This document shows positions 23,954 through 32,230 of a stretch of DNA of 64,000 nt, one piece after another; position 1 is the stretch's first letter; the number at the start of each line of letters is the position of its first letter. The translations under genes and the position numbers were made by a program. This DNA is from Chania fonticola_B (lineage in GTDB: Bacteria; Pseudomonadota; Gammaproteobacteria; Enterobacterales; Enterobacteriaceae): NCBI RefSeq assembly GCF_048537545.1, contig NZ_CP183218.1; one strand, 5' to 3'. The notes beneath the pieces are model-generated. The model had not been told where the DNA came from. It saw nothing but the letters and a program-made list of their open reading frames with translations, and did not search any database.

Positions 23954-25426
23954 TTGCGCTCATTGAGTGGTGACCTGCTGCTGCAACGCCTCGGCGAGCA
24001 GCCCGATGATAAACTGCACAAGCGGTTATACAATGCCATTCGTACCAGTATTCTGGACGGTAGCCTGCCCCCTTCCAGCCGCCTGCTGGCCTCACGCGAT
24101 CTGGCACAAGAGCTGGGTCTCTCACGTAATACGGTTTTAACCGTTTATGAACAATTGCTGGCGGAAGGATATGTGTTTTCGCGCCAGGGAAGTGGAACCT
24201 TCGTCGCAGAAACGGTACCCGACAGCTGTTTATCCACCGCCAGCCAGCCGATTGGCGGTGACGGCGAGCCACGGCGTGCCGAGCTGTCACAACGTGGCAC
24301 CACGCTACTGCAACACGCCAGCGCCAGCCCTAAACAGTGGGGAGCCTTTCTCCCCGGCGTCCCCGACGTGAATGCATTCCCGCATCACATCTTCAGCAAA
24401 CTCCAGGCTCGTATCAGCCGCCGCCCAACCTCACAGCGTTTGACTTACAGCAACCAGGGCGGCAGCCCGGAGCTGCGGCATGCGCTGGTGGACTATCTAC
24501 GGGTGTCACGTTCGGTGCGCTGCTCGCCGGAACAGATCCTGATCACCGAAGGCATTCATCAGGCGATCGATCTGGTCACTCGCATGCTGTGTAATCCAGG
24601 AGATGACGCCTGGATCGAGGAACCCGGTTATTGGGGGATCCGCAATATCCTGCGCATGAACGGCGTCAATATCTGCCCTTGGGCGGTGGATGAAGCCGGG
24701 ATGGTGCCACCAGAACAACCGGCGGCCTTGCCACGGCTGATTTTTGTCACTCCTTCGCATCAATACCCGTTGGGATCGGTGATGAGCCTGGCACGTCGGC
24801 AACGGCTGCTGGCTTTGGCCCGTGCGGCTGGCGGCTGGATCGTGGAAGATGATTATGACAGCGAATTCCGCTTCTCCGGCCAACCGATCCCGGCCCTGCA
24901 GGGGTTGGAAGCCGATGCGCCGGTGATCTACATTGGCACCTTCAGCAAAACGCTCTATCCGGCCCTGCGGCTAGGTTATGTAGTGCTTCCCAAGCCATTG
25001 ATGGACGAGTTAAAAACGGCTCACGCCGAGCTTTATCGTGGTGGCCATTTGCTCATCCAGGCGGCGCTGGCGCAGTTTATTCAGGAAGGCCACTATACGG
25101 CACATATCCGCCGCATGCGGTTATTGTATGCCAAACGGCGTGGGTTCCTTACCGCGTTGATTGAACAGCATCTGGGTAAGCAGGCGTTGAGCGAGTTCAA
25201 CAGCAACGCTGGGCTGCATCTGGTGCTCAACCTGCCAAATGATGCCGACGATGTCGCCATCGCTGCGGCAGCCAATGAACGTGGAGTGCTGGTAAGAGCG
25301 TTGTCACGATATTACATGCTACCAAATGCGCGACGCGGGCTGTTGATGGGCTTTGCCTGCGTGCCCGAAGAGCAGATGGCAGCGGCGTTTGACGTGTTGT
25401 TGGAGTGTATAGGTCCCTCACCCTAA
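23954..25426 (+). CDS. gabR: MocR-type PLP-dependent regulator, GabR-like
   Basis: A 490-residue regulator. The N-terminal winged helix (KLHKRLYNAIRTSILDGSLPPSSRLLASRDLAQELGLSRNTVLTVYEQLLAEGYVFSRQGSGTFVAE, about 21-87) is GntR-like. A linker is followed by an aminotransferase-like domain with the PLP lysine in GTFSKTLYPALRLGYV (about 334-349). GabR proteins bind GABA as an aldimine and activate gabTD while repressing themselves. The start is TTG 23954 with GAGG 7 nt upstream; no in-frame ATG gives the full DNA-binding domain. The last residues and stop codon fall inside a palindromic repeat that begins at about 25414. GABA specificity is inferred from the divergent gabT. Confidence 0.85.
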   Translation: MRSLSGDLLLQRLGEQPDDKLHKRLYNAIRTSILDGSLPPSSRLLASRDLAQELGLSRNTVLTVYEQLLAEGYVFSRQGSGTFVAETVPDSCLSTASQPIGGDGEPRRAELSQRGTTLLQHASASPKQWGAFLPGVPDVNAFPHHIFSKLQARISRRPTSQRLTYSNQGGSPELRHALVDYLRVSRSVRCSPEQILITEGIHQAIDLVTRMLCNPGDDAWIEEPGYWGIRNILRMNGVNICPWAVDEAGMVPPEQPAALPRLIFVTPSHQYPLGSVMSLARRQRLLALARAAGGWIVEDDYDSEFRFSGQPIPALQGLEADAPVIYIGTFSKTLYPALRLGYVVLPKPLMDELKTAHAELYRGGHLLIQAALAQFIQEGHYTAHIRRMRLLYAKRRGFLTALIEQHLGKQALSEFNSNAGLHLVLNLPNDADDVAIAAAANERGVLVRALSRYYMLPNARRGLLMGFACVPEEQMAAAFDVLLECIGPSP

Positions 25427-25590
25427 CCCTCTCCCACAGGGAGAGGGAACCGATCGAGTGGGCTGAAAGTATCGTGATCCTTCATGAGCACCGGCTGATT
25501 CGCCTTGGTTGAAGGGACATTCGCGTTTGCTGAGATTGCCTATTTACTGCCAAAAGAGCAGGGACTAACAGCTCCCTCTCCCTGTGGGAG
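25414..25590. repeat. Composite palindromic repeat 1 (left part, split by IS481)
   Basis: The unit starts with CCCTCACCCTAACCCTCTCC and the inverted CTCCCACAGGGAG core, runs through about 120 nt containing GCTGAGATTGCC and GCAGGGACTAACAGCTCC, and ends with the mirrored core CTCCCTGTGGGAG. The rest of the right palindrome continues after the IS at 26876-26897. The layout is that of a BIME-like pair of facing palindromes. Similar units lie around 39515-40806 (opposite orientation) and 52291-53740. Confidence 0.75.
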
Positions 25591-26875
25591 TGTACAGACC
25601 GGGGACATCATGAACACTTGTTCGGGGACATGGTAGACACTTACAACATAGGTATGAGTACTTCTGAGTGGAGTTGCTTATGCCGTGGGATGAGAGATCT
25701 GCCATGTCATTACGTACCGAGTTTGTGCTTTTCGCCTCGCAAGAAGGCGCTAATATCCGTGCGCTATGCCGTCAGTTCGGCATAGCGCCTGCTACCGCAT
25801 ACAAGTGGTTACATCGCTGGCACTCTGATGGGCGCGCCGGTCTGAACGAACGTTCTCGAGTGCCACACCATTCCCCCAGCAGAACCTCTGACACCGTTGT
25901 CCAACATCTCCGCGCTGCACACCTGGCCCATCCGATGTGGGGCGCACGCAAGCTCAAGCGGTGGCTCGAGATGCAGGGGCATACGTTACCGGCCGCCAGC
26001 ACCGTGCATAACCTCATGCGCCGCCATGACCTGCTACCGGGCGGTCCGTCACCGGCGCCCACCGTCGGACGCTTTGAACATGACGCCCCGAACCGACTCT
26101 GGCAGATGGACTTTAAAGGCCACTTCCCCTTCGCCGAAGGGCGTTGTCATCCGCTGACCTTGCTGGATGACCATTCGCGCTTCTCGCTCTGTCTGGCGCA
26201 CTGCCCGGACGAGCGACGTGTCACCGTGCAGTCACAGTTGATAGCGGTGTTCGAACGTTATGGCTTGCCGGAGAGAATGACCATGGATAATGGTGCCCCC
26301 TGGGGCGACACGACGGGCAGTTGGACCGCGCTGGAACTGTGGCTGATGCGTCAGGGTATCCGGGTGGGTCACTCTCGGCCTTATCATCCTCAGACTCAGG
26401 GTAAGCTGGAGCGCTTCCACCGCAGCCTGAAGGCAGAGCTCCTGCAGGGACGGTGGTTTACCCATGCCGCGCAGTTGCAGGAGGTGTTCGACGCCTGGCG
26501 AGATACCTACAACCTGGAACGCCCACACGAAGCCCTGTCAATGGCGGTGCCAGCGTCCCGTTATCAGCCTTCATCGCGACAATACAATGGCAATCCGGCG
26601 GCAGCCGAGTATGACGAGGGGGTCCTGGTCAGGAAAGTGGATGTCAGTGGAAAACTAAGCCTGAAAGGGATGGGTCTGAAAGTGGGCAAGGCCTTTATCG
26701 GTGAATATGTCGGGCTGAAGGAAAGTGAGGGAGAGGGCTACTACGAGATATGGTGGTACAGCACGAAAGTGGGGATGATCGACCTGAGAAATAGGTCGAT
26801 CATCATGGGTAAAGGATGTTAAAAAGTGTTCACCATGTCCTTGAACACCTGTCTACCATGTCCCCGGTCTGTACA
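25591..26875 (+). mobile_element. IS481-family insertion sequence, copy 1
   Basis: 1285 bp bounded by 18-bp perfect inverted ends, TGTACAGACCGGGGACAT and its complement. A second short block (GGGGACATGGTAGACA) repeats inside each end. GGGAG is duplicated on both sides (25586-25590 and 26876-26880), a 5-bp target duplication. One transposase gene fills the element. The target is the right palindrome of composite repeat 1. A second copy at 52433-53717 has the same length, orientation, target and duplicated bases, and appears identical. Confidence 0.93.
25680..26822 (+). CDS. IS481-family transposase (copy 1)
   Basis: A 380-residue DDE transposase from ATG 25680 (GGAG 7 nt upstream; the frame is open back to GTG 25668). 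The N-terminus has a helix-turn-helix (NIRALCRQFGIAPATAYKWLHRW) and a second winged segment (SPSRTSDTVVQHLRAAHLAHPMWGARKLKRWLE). The catalytic triad is Asp 144 (WQMDFKGHF), Asp 203 (MTMDNGAPWGD) and Glu 244 (GKLERFHRSLKAELL). The gene is intact. The C-terminal 80 residues include a small beta-rich domain usual in this family. It moves the element by binding the TGTACAG ends. Confidence 0.95.
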   Translation: MPWDERSAMSLRTEFVLFASQEGANIRALCRQFGIAPATAYKWLHRWHSDGRAGLNERSRVPHHSPSRTSDTVVQHLRAAHLAHPMWGARKLKRWLEMQGHTLPAASTVHNLMRRHDLLPGGPSPAPTVGRFEHDAPNRLWQMDFKGHFPFAEGRCHPLTLLDDHSRFSLCLAHCPDERRVTVQSQLIAVFERYGLPERMTMDNGAPWGDTTGSWTALELWLMRQGIRVGHSRPYHPQTQGKLERFHRSLKAELLQGRWFTHAAQLQEVFDAWRDTYNLERPHEALSMAVPASRYQPSSRQYNGNPAAAEYDEGVLVRKVDVSGKLSLKGMGLKVGKAFIGEYVGLKESEGEGYYEIWWYSTKVGMIDLRNRSIIMGKGC

Positions 26876-26897
26876 GGGAGAGGGTTGGGGTGAGGGG
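26876..26897. repeat. Composite palindromic repeat 1 (right remnant)
   Basis: GGGAGAGGGTTGGGGTGAGGG continues the palindrome interrupted at 25590, including the duplicated GGGAG. It ends 3 nt before the stop codon of the permease gene. Confidence 0.75.
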
Positions 26898-26899
26898 CA

Positions 26900-28240
26900 T
26901 CAATCCAGCAGATCGCCGATATCATCCTGGGTGGATGGGGGATCCTGACGCATCCCCTTGGTCAGCCACAGCAGATAAATAAAGCCGGCAAACAGCCAGG
27001 TGAAGCCCACTTTCAGCGCTTCGGGATCCAGGTTGACCCACAGCCACACCGACATACCGAAGCCAATCAGCGGCAGCAGGCCGTATTTGAACATCGCGTT
27101 CAGCCCACGGCGTTTTTGGTTAATCAGGAAGTGTTTGATCACGCTGAGGTTAACGAAGGTAAATGCCCCCAGTGCGCCAAAGCTGATCATCGACACTACC
27201 ATGCTCAAATCCATCCACAGCGCCAGCAGCGAGATGATGGCAACAAACACGATCGCGCGCCACGGGGTGCGGAAACGAGGGTGCAGATGGTAGAACACCT
27301 TGCGCGGCAATACGCCTTCACGCCCCATGGCGTAGAAAATACGTGAGACGCCGGTTTGCGCAGACATGGAGGAGGCATACACCCCAGTGAGGTAAGTGGC
27401 CATAAAGAAGTTGTACATCCACTTGCCACCCACGTGCTCCGAAATAATCAGGCTGGCGGTGTCCTGATGCGGGATCAGCGATTGCCAGTCAGGATAGGCC
27501 AAATGTGCGGCGTAAGAGACGGCAACAAAGATGCCACCGGCACAGATCACGGTGATCAGGATCGCGCGCGGCAGAGTGCGTTTGGCGTCGGCGGCCTCTT
27601 CGGCCATGGTGGCAATAGCGTCAAAACCCAGGAAGGCCAGGCACAGCACCGCAGCCCCGGCGATCAGACCAGAGAAGTCACCAGCATCCACCAACAGCGG
27701 TTTCATCAATGACGCCGGGCTGAGATCGGCCTCGCTAAATGCCAGTACAATAAACAGCACGATGAACACCATCTGCAAGGCAATCAGCGTGAAGTTCACC
27801 GAGCTAAGCAGGCGCACGCCCAGAATATTCAGCGCGCTGACGCTGGCAATGGAGCCAAGAATAAACACGTAAGCAGGGATCGACGGGAATGCCTCGTGCA
27901 AGAAGATACCTAAAACCAGATAGTTAAGCATTGGCAGGAACAGATAATCGAGGATCTGCGCCCAACCTACCAGGAAACCGGTTTTACCACCAAAACTGCG
28001 CTGTACGTAGGAATAGGCCGAACCTGCCAACGGCATGGCGTTGGTCATCCGGCAATAGCTCAGGGCGGTAAACAGGATGGTCACGATGGTAACCAGATAA
28101 GCGATGGGTAAGTGGCCCTGGCTTAACACGGTAACCTGACCGTAGGTGGTAAACACGCCCAGTGGCACCATATAGGCAAGGCCAAACGCAACCAGGGCGG
28201 GGGTTTTAAGAACTCGTTGCAACCGAATGTTTTGCGGCAT
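26900..28240 (-). CDS. APC-family amino acid/polyamine permease
   Basis: A 446-residue membrane protein with twelve hydrophobic segments. The start of helix 1, FGLAYMVPLGVFTTYGQV (about 18-35), has the unwound substrate-binding pattern of APC carriers. Helix 6 contains FLGFDAIATMAEEAADAKRTLPRAI (about 202-226), the conserved Gly-Phe-Asp/Glu-rich stretch. It resembles PuuP/PlaP-type putrescine carriers. Its position beside gabT, gabD and gabR suggests import of GABA, putrescine or a related amine. It lies on the same strand as gabDT but is separated from gabR by an insertion sequence, which could affect transcription read-through. Substrate assignment is inference. Confidence 0.85.
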   Translation of the reverse strand: MPQNIRLQRVLKTPALVAFGLAYMVPLGVFTTYGQVTVLSQGHLPIAYLVTIVTILFTALSYCRMTNAMPLAGSAYSYVQRSFGGKTGFLVGWAQILDYLFLPMLNYLVLGIFLHEAFPSIPAYVFILGSIASVSALNILGVRLLSSVNFTLIALQMVFIVLFIVLAFSEADLSPASLMKPLLVDAGDFSGLIAGAAVLCLAFLGFDAIATMAEEAADAKRTLPRAILITVICAGGIFVAVSYAAHLAYPDWQSLIPHQDTASLIISEHVGGKWMYNFFMATYLTGVYASSMSAQTGVSRIFYAMGREGVLPRKVFYHLHPRFRTPWRAIVFVAIISLLALWMDLSMVVSMISFGALGAFTFVNLSVIKHFLINQKRRGLNAMFKYGLLPLIGFGMSVWLWVNLDPEALKVGFTWLFAGFIYLLWLTKGMRQDPPSTQDDIGDLLD

Positions 28241-28544
28241 TACCGTATCATCTCCTGGCGCAGCTCAGCGCTATTCAGGGCCAATCCCAATAGGCTATTT
28301 GATTCGCTGCGGTAAAAACAAGGGGACGGATTCTGGCACAAGTTAGGCTGCCGGGGAAGCTAACAATCCGCTTTCAGAAAACCAGGTGGCAATAGGTAAA
28401 GAACTGGGGCATAACCCGTTGATTTATTGTTTGCAGGATGAGGAAAAGCGGTAAAAATTACCCTTCATGGCAATGTTGCCGAATTTGTCGAGGCGCTGCA
28501 TGCAACGCCTCCAGGTAAAAATGACCGCTTAATTCACATTGCTA
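28241..28544. other. Intergenic region between permease and amidohydrolase genes
   Basis: About 300 nt with no credible gene. It should contain the minus-strand promoter of the permease gene. I see no strong hairpin with a U tract and no clear operator. Confidence 0.5.
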
Positions 28545-30257
28545 TCAGGATTGATAGCTGATCTTCCCACCCACCAACGTCCGCTCGATGCGGGTTTGGT
28601 ACAGTTTCTCTGCCGGTTGCTCAAACAGATTATGGTGCAGGACGATCGCATCAGCAAATTTGCCCACTTCCAGCGAGCCAATATACTGCTCTTTGGCGAT
28701 CATGTAGGCCGCATCGATGGTGGCTGCGCGCAGCGTTTCGATCAGGGTCAGATCGCGATCGTTGTCCAGGCGTGGCCCGGCAGGATTACCTTCGCTATCC
28801 CAGGCCCGGCGGGTCATCCCCACCTGCAGGTTATACCACTCATCCAGGCGATCGATTGGCCAGTCGCTGCCATAGGCCAGCCGCGCACCGGCATCCAGGA
28901 AGCGTGCCGCGGGCTCCAGGTGAGGGAAACGGGCTTCACCCAGCATCTCGCGCTCTTCATCGATCAGTACGCCCGGTAAACCGGCCCACTGGAACGAAAG
29001 CACTGCCGTTGCCGCCAAAGAGGCAAAACGCGCATACTGATGCGGCGCAACCAGTTCGTTATGGGCCAACCCTGGGCGGATATCCTTGCCCGGGCAGGCC
29101 GCTCGCATCAGCTCAACCGCATCCAGCACCTGCTCGATTGCGCCATCGCCTACCGTGTGGGTATGCGGATGCAGGCCAGCGCGGCCACACTCGACGATCA
29201 GCGCGTTCAGCACCGGCGTGGTGAAGTAGAGATCGCCATAACGCTCACTCTTGGCTTCCCCATGATGTTCACGGTAAGGCTCCAGCAGCGCCGCCGTCAT
29301 GGTCGGTGGCTGCAACACGCCGTCAACGAACAGCTTGAGATGGTCAACAGAGATCCCGGCCTGCGGCGTCCAAGGCTGGCTGCTCCACTGTTCGGCAAAG
29401 GCGACAACTTCCTGCACCGCACGGGCAGCGTCTTCCGGCCCTTGCACGCTGTCTGGCGTGACTTCTTTGGCCCCCAACACGCGTAAGGTCAGCTCACCGC
29501 TATCGCGCAGTACGGCGAAAGCCTCCAGTTGCTCCGCAAACACGCGGGTGTCCATCACCGTGGTTACGCCCTGCTCATGCAGTACCTGCTGCACATGAGC
29601 CGCCACCTGCACGTTCTGTTCCGCCGTGCCGGAAGGAATGCTGTCGAAGGCGCGCATGGCCGGAGCATCTTCCAGGATCCCGGTCAGTTGACCATCGGCA
29701 TCGCGGGCGATCTTGCCATCTGGCGGCACTGGCGTATTTTCATCAATGCCCAACATCTCCAGCGCACGGCTGTTAGCTGCCAGCGTGTGGCAATCGTTAG
29801 CGAACAACGCTACCGGGCGGCGGGTGTTCAGAGAGTCCAGCAGAGCACGGCTCATGTCTGCACCCACCGGGATCATCGCCTGACGCTGCCAGGCGCGCAC
29901 CGTCAGCCATTCGTCATCGCCAGCCGGATATTTATCCAGATGGTCCTGTATATGCTGCAAGGTCTGCTCTACCGTCAGCGCCGCATAGTGCAGGCTGCAT
30001 CCCTTGAGCTGTTTGCCCCCCCAGAATGGGTGCATATGGCTGTCGATCAGGCCCGGCATCATCATTTTACCGTGCAGATCGATGCGTTCGGTGGTGGGTG
30101 TCGCCAGCGCAAGCACCTGCTCATCAGTCCCTACCGCAAGAATGTATCCCTGCCCTATCGCCAACGCACTACAAACACGATTTTCCGCATCTGCGGTGAA
30201 GATAGTGCCGTTGTAATAAATTACCTCGGCTGCTGTTGCCACTGGAGTCATAGTCAT
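28545..30257 (-). CDS. YtcJ-like metal-dependent amidohydrolase
   Basis: A 570-residue amidohydrolase of the YtcJ/NfdA group (amidohydrolase 3). The first metal motif is PGLIDSHMHPFWGG (about 68-81), a later His-rich stretch is LHPHTHTVGDGAIEQVLDAV (about 356-375), then LAHNEL, and near the end AYGSDWPIDRLD with the metal Asp (about 463-474). The C-terminal beta segment EQYIGSLEVGKFADAIVLHHN is the usual composite domain. The family hydrolyses amides or formamides of varied kind, and the substrate is unknown. It is transcribed toward the APC permease, so it may process an imported compound. Confidence 0.85.
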   Translation of the reverse strand: MTMTPVATAAEVIYYNGTIFTADAENRVCSALAIGQGYILAVGTDEQVLALATPTTERIDLHGKMMMPGLIDSHMHPFWGGKQLKGCSLHYAALTVEQTLQHIQDHLDKYPAGDDEWLTVRAWQRQAMIPVGADMSRALLDSLNTRRPVALFANDCHTLAANSRALEMLGIDENTPVPPDGKIARDADGQLTGILEDAPAMRAFDSIPSGTAEQNVQVAAHVQQVLHEQGVTTVMDTRVFAEQLEAFAVLRDSGELTLRVLGAKEVTPDSVQGPEDAARAVQEVVAFAEQWSSQPWTPQAGISVDHLKLFVDGVLQPPTMTAALLEPYREHHGEAKSERYGDLYFTTPVLNALIVECGRAGLHPHTHTVGDGAIEQVLDAVELMRAACPGKDIRPGLAHNELVAPHQYARFASLAATAVLSFQWAGLPGVLIDEEREMLGEARFPHLEPAARFLDAGARLAYGSDWPIDRLDEWYNLQVGMTRRAWDSEGNPAGPRLDNDRDLTLIETLRAATIDAAYMIAKEQYIGSLEVGKFADAIVLHHNLFEQPAEKLYQTRIERTLVGGKISYQS

Positions 30258-30325
30258 TGTCTCGAAACCTCACAAAATGACCTTAAGTATACCAAAAACT
30301 CCCCAGCTTGGCCCCTCAGGCGGGG

Positions 30326-31945
30326 TTACATTGCTTGAAAGCACCAACCCGCTGCCGACCAAGACAAGCGATGGGTCAATCGCAGCGCCTGTAAGAAGTC
30401 CTCATCGTGCGACACCACCAGCATCGCACCAGGAAACTCCGCCAAGGCCGCTTCAATTGCCTGCGATGAGGCCAGATCCAAATGGTTGGTCGGTTCATCC
30501 AGCAGCAGGAGTTGCGCAGACTCATGCCGCCACAGCACACAGGCCAGCGCCGCTTTCAACCGCTCTCCACCACTCAATGCCGCCAACGGCAGCGTGACCC
30601 GGTCGGCATTCAGTTGCAGCTGCGCCAGTTGGCTACGCAATACTCCTTCGGCCAGCGGGGTATCCTGTAAACCCAGATGATCGACCACCGAACGCGTCAG
30701 ATCGAGCTGGGACAGGTTTTGATCGAGATAGGCCAGCGATACCGAGCAATGGCAGTAACCAGCGCTGGCAGCCAGTTGCCCCAGGATCACCTTCAACAGC
30801 GTGGATTTGCCACAACCGTTCGGGCCGGTGATGGCGACGCGCATCGGGCCATCCATCCGCCAGTCGAGCGGCGGTAAGCTGACAAACGGCAGCTGTAACT
30901 GTTCCAGTACCAGCACCTGCTTACCTGCAGCCACCGTGCTGCCCGGTAAAGTCAGCATCACCGGGTTATCCTCTTCAACCCGTTCCCTCGCCTCGCGCAC
31001 CGCTTCATCCAGTGTGTTCTTTTGCCCCTGATGCTGTTTACGCAAGGTACCCATCGTGTCGCGCGCAGCCCCTTTGAGGGCCGCTTTTTCAAAAGAGGCG
31101 ATATTCAGCGAGTCCACGGTTCTCAGCGTACGGGCGGAGTGGCGCTGGTAATTGTCATGTTCTTTCTGCTGGCGGGCGCGGACGCGCCGTCTTTCCAACG
31201 CCGCATGTTCCAGTTGGGCACGCGCCGCCTGTTGCTCTTGCTCCCGCAGCCGATGGTATTCGTGATAATTGCCGCCGTAGCTGCGCAGTGCTTCGGGAGT
31301 CAGTTCGACGATCCGCTGCATCCGTGCCAGCAGTTGCCGATCGTGGCTGGCAATCAACAGGCCACCACGCCACTGCGCCAATTGCTGATACAGCCATTCG
31401 CGGCCCGTGCTATCGAGGTGATTGGTCGGTTCGTCCAGCAACAGGAAATCGGCCCCCGACATTAACGCACCACACAAAGCCGCACGCATACGCTCGCCGC
31501 CACTCAGCGCTCCGGCTGGCCGTTGCGGGTCAAAATCAGGCAATCTAGCCGCCGCAAAAACCGTGCTCAGGCGATCCCCCAGATCCCACTGGCCCTCAAG
31601 ACGATCGATATCGTCCAGCCGTGGGCAACCTTGCTCAAGACGGGCCTGGGCGGCAAACACCTCGCCGTAGCCCAGCAGCGTAGCCAGGGTTGTCTGTTCG
31701 GTGAAGTGCGGCTGCTGCGCCACATAGGCAAAGGTTGCCTGCGTTTCAATATGGCCTGAGGCGGGTTGATCCAGCCCGGCAATCAGACGTAGCAGGCGAG
31801 TTTTTCCCACGCCGTTACGCCCCACCAGGCCACAGTGCTGCTGTTCAACGGCCAGATTAAGCGGGCCAAACAGCGTTTCGCCATTGGCAAACTGACAGGT
31901 TAATTGATGTAAAACGAAATAAGGGGACTGCGCAAAATGAGCCAT
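30326..31945 (-). CDS. ABC-F family ATPase
   Basis: A protein of 539 residues with two ABC domains and no membrane segment. Domain 1 has GLVGRNGVGKTRLLRL (about 36-51), LSGGERMRAALCGAL and LLLDEPTNHLDSTGREWL. A long charged linker rich in Arg, Gln and Glu follows (about 220-300). Domain 2 has ITGPNGCGKSTLLKV, LSGGERLKAALACVL and LLLDEPTNHLDLASSQ. This is the ABC-F layout; such proteins act on ribosomes, some giving antibiotic protection, others regulating translation. It does not closely match EttA, Uup or YheS by eye. ATG 31945 has AGGAG 5 nt upstream and is preferred to GTG 31951. Confidence 0.88.
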   Translation of the reverse strand: MAHFAQSPYFVLHQLTCQFANGETLFGPLNLAVEQQHCGLVGRNGVGKTRLLRLIAGLDQPASGHIETQATFAYVAQQPHFTEQTTLATLLGYGEVFAAQARLEQGCPRLDDIDRLEGQWDLGDRLSTVFAAARLPDFDPQRPAGALSGGERMRAALCGALMSGADFLLLDEPTNHLDSTGREWLYQQLAQWRGGLLIASHDRQLLARMQRIVELTPEALRSYGGNYHEYHRLREQEQQAARAQLEHAALERRRVRARQQKEHDNYQRHSARTLRTVDSLNIASFEKAALKGAARDTMGTLRKQHQGQKNTLDEAVREARERVEEDNPVMLTLPGSTVAAGKQVLVLEQLQLPFVSLPPLDWRMDGPMRVAITGPNGCGKSTLLKVILGQLAASAGYCHCSVSLAYLDQNLSQLDLTRSVVDHLGLQDTPLAEGVLRSQLAQLQLNADRVTLPLAALSGGERLKAALACVLWRHESAQLLLLDEPTNHLDLASSQAIEAALAEFPGAMLVVSHDEDFLQALRLTHRLSWSAAGWCFQAM

Positions 31946-32177
31946 AAACACTCCTGTATGAAATCAAAACATCCCCATACGGCACGGGCGTGCTCGGTAT
32001 AGGGCCAGATATCAGCAGGTGTGGTTGTTCATTTTCGGTAATGGCTCCGCAGAGAGAAAAGGGATAAAGCGAGCCGATGTTAGCCGATCTTTTATACCGA
32101 TTGCAAACATGAGGTCTATCACATTCAGCACATCCGCGTTTCCCAAGTGCGCCAACAACGGCTAGATTTATCTCATC

Positions 32178-32195
32178 CGACCACTTGAGTGGTCG
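32178..32195. promoter_or_regulatory. Palindrome upstream of fadH (possible operator)
   Basis: CGACCACTTGAGTGGTCG is a perfect inverted repeat with 8-bp arms, 35 nt before the fadH start. Its place near the probable promoter suggests a repressor site. The arm order (GACCA then TGGTC) is the reverse of the FadR consensus, so FadR is not the obvious ligand. Confidence 0.4.
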
Positions 32196-32230
32196 TCAAA
32201 ACTATAACGATAAATATTGTGGAGATTGCA

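Noticed and set aside
29529..30338. 269-residue plus-strand frame opposite the amidohydrolase gene
   Set aside because: Antisense to the first metal motif of the amidohydrolase; no domain features.
32178..32195. FadR operator in front of fadH
   Set aside because: FadR sites read TGGTC-N-GACCA; here the half-sites are in the opposite order, so I list only an unassigned palindrome.
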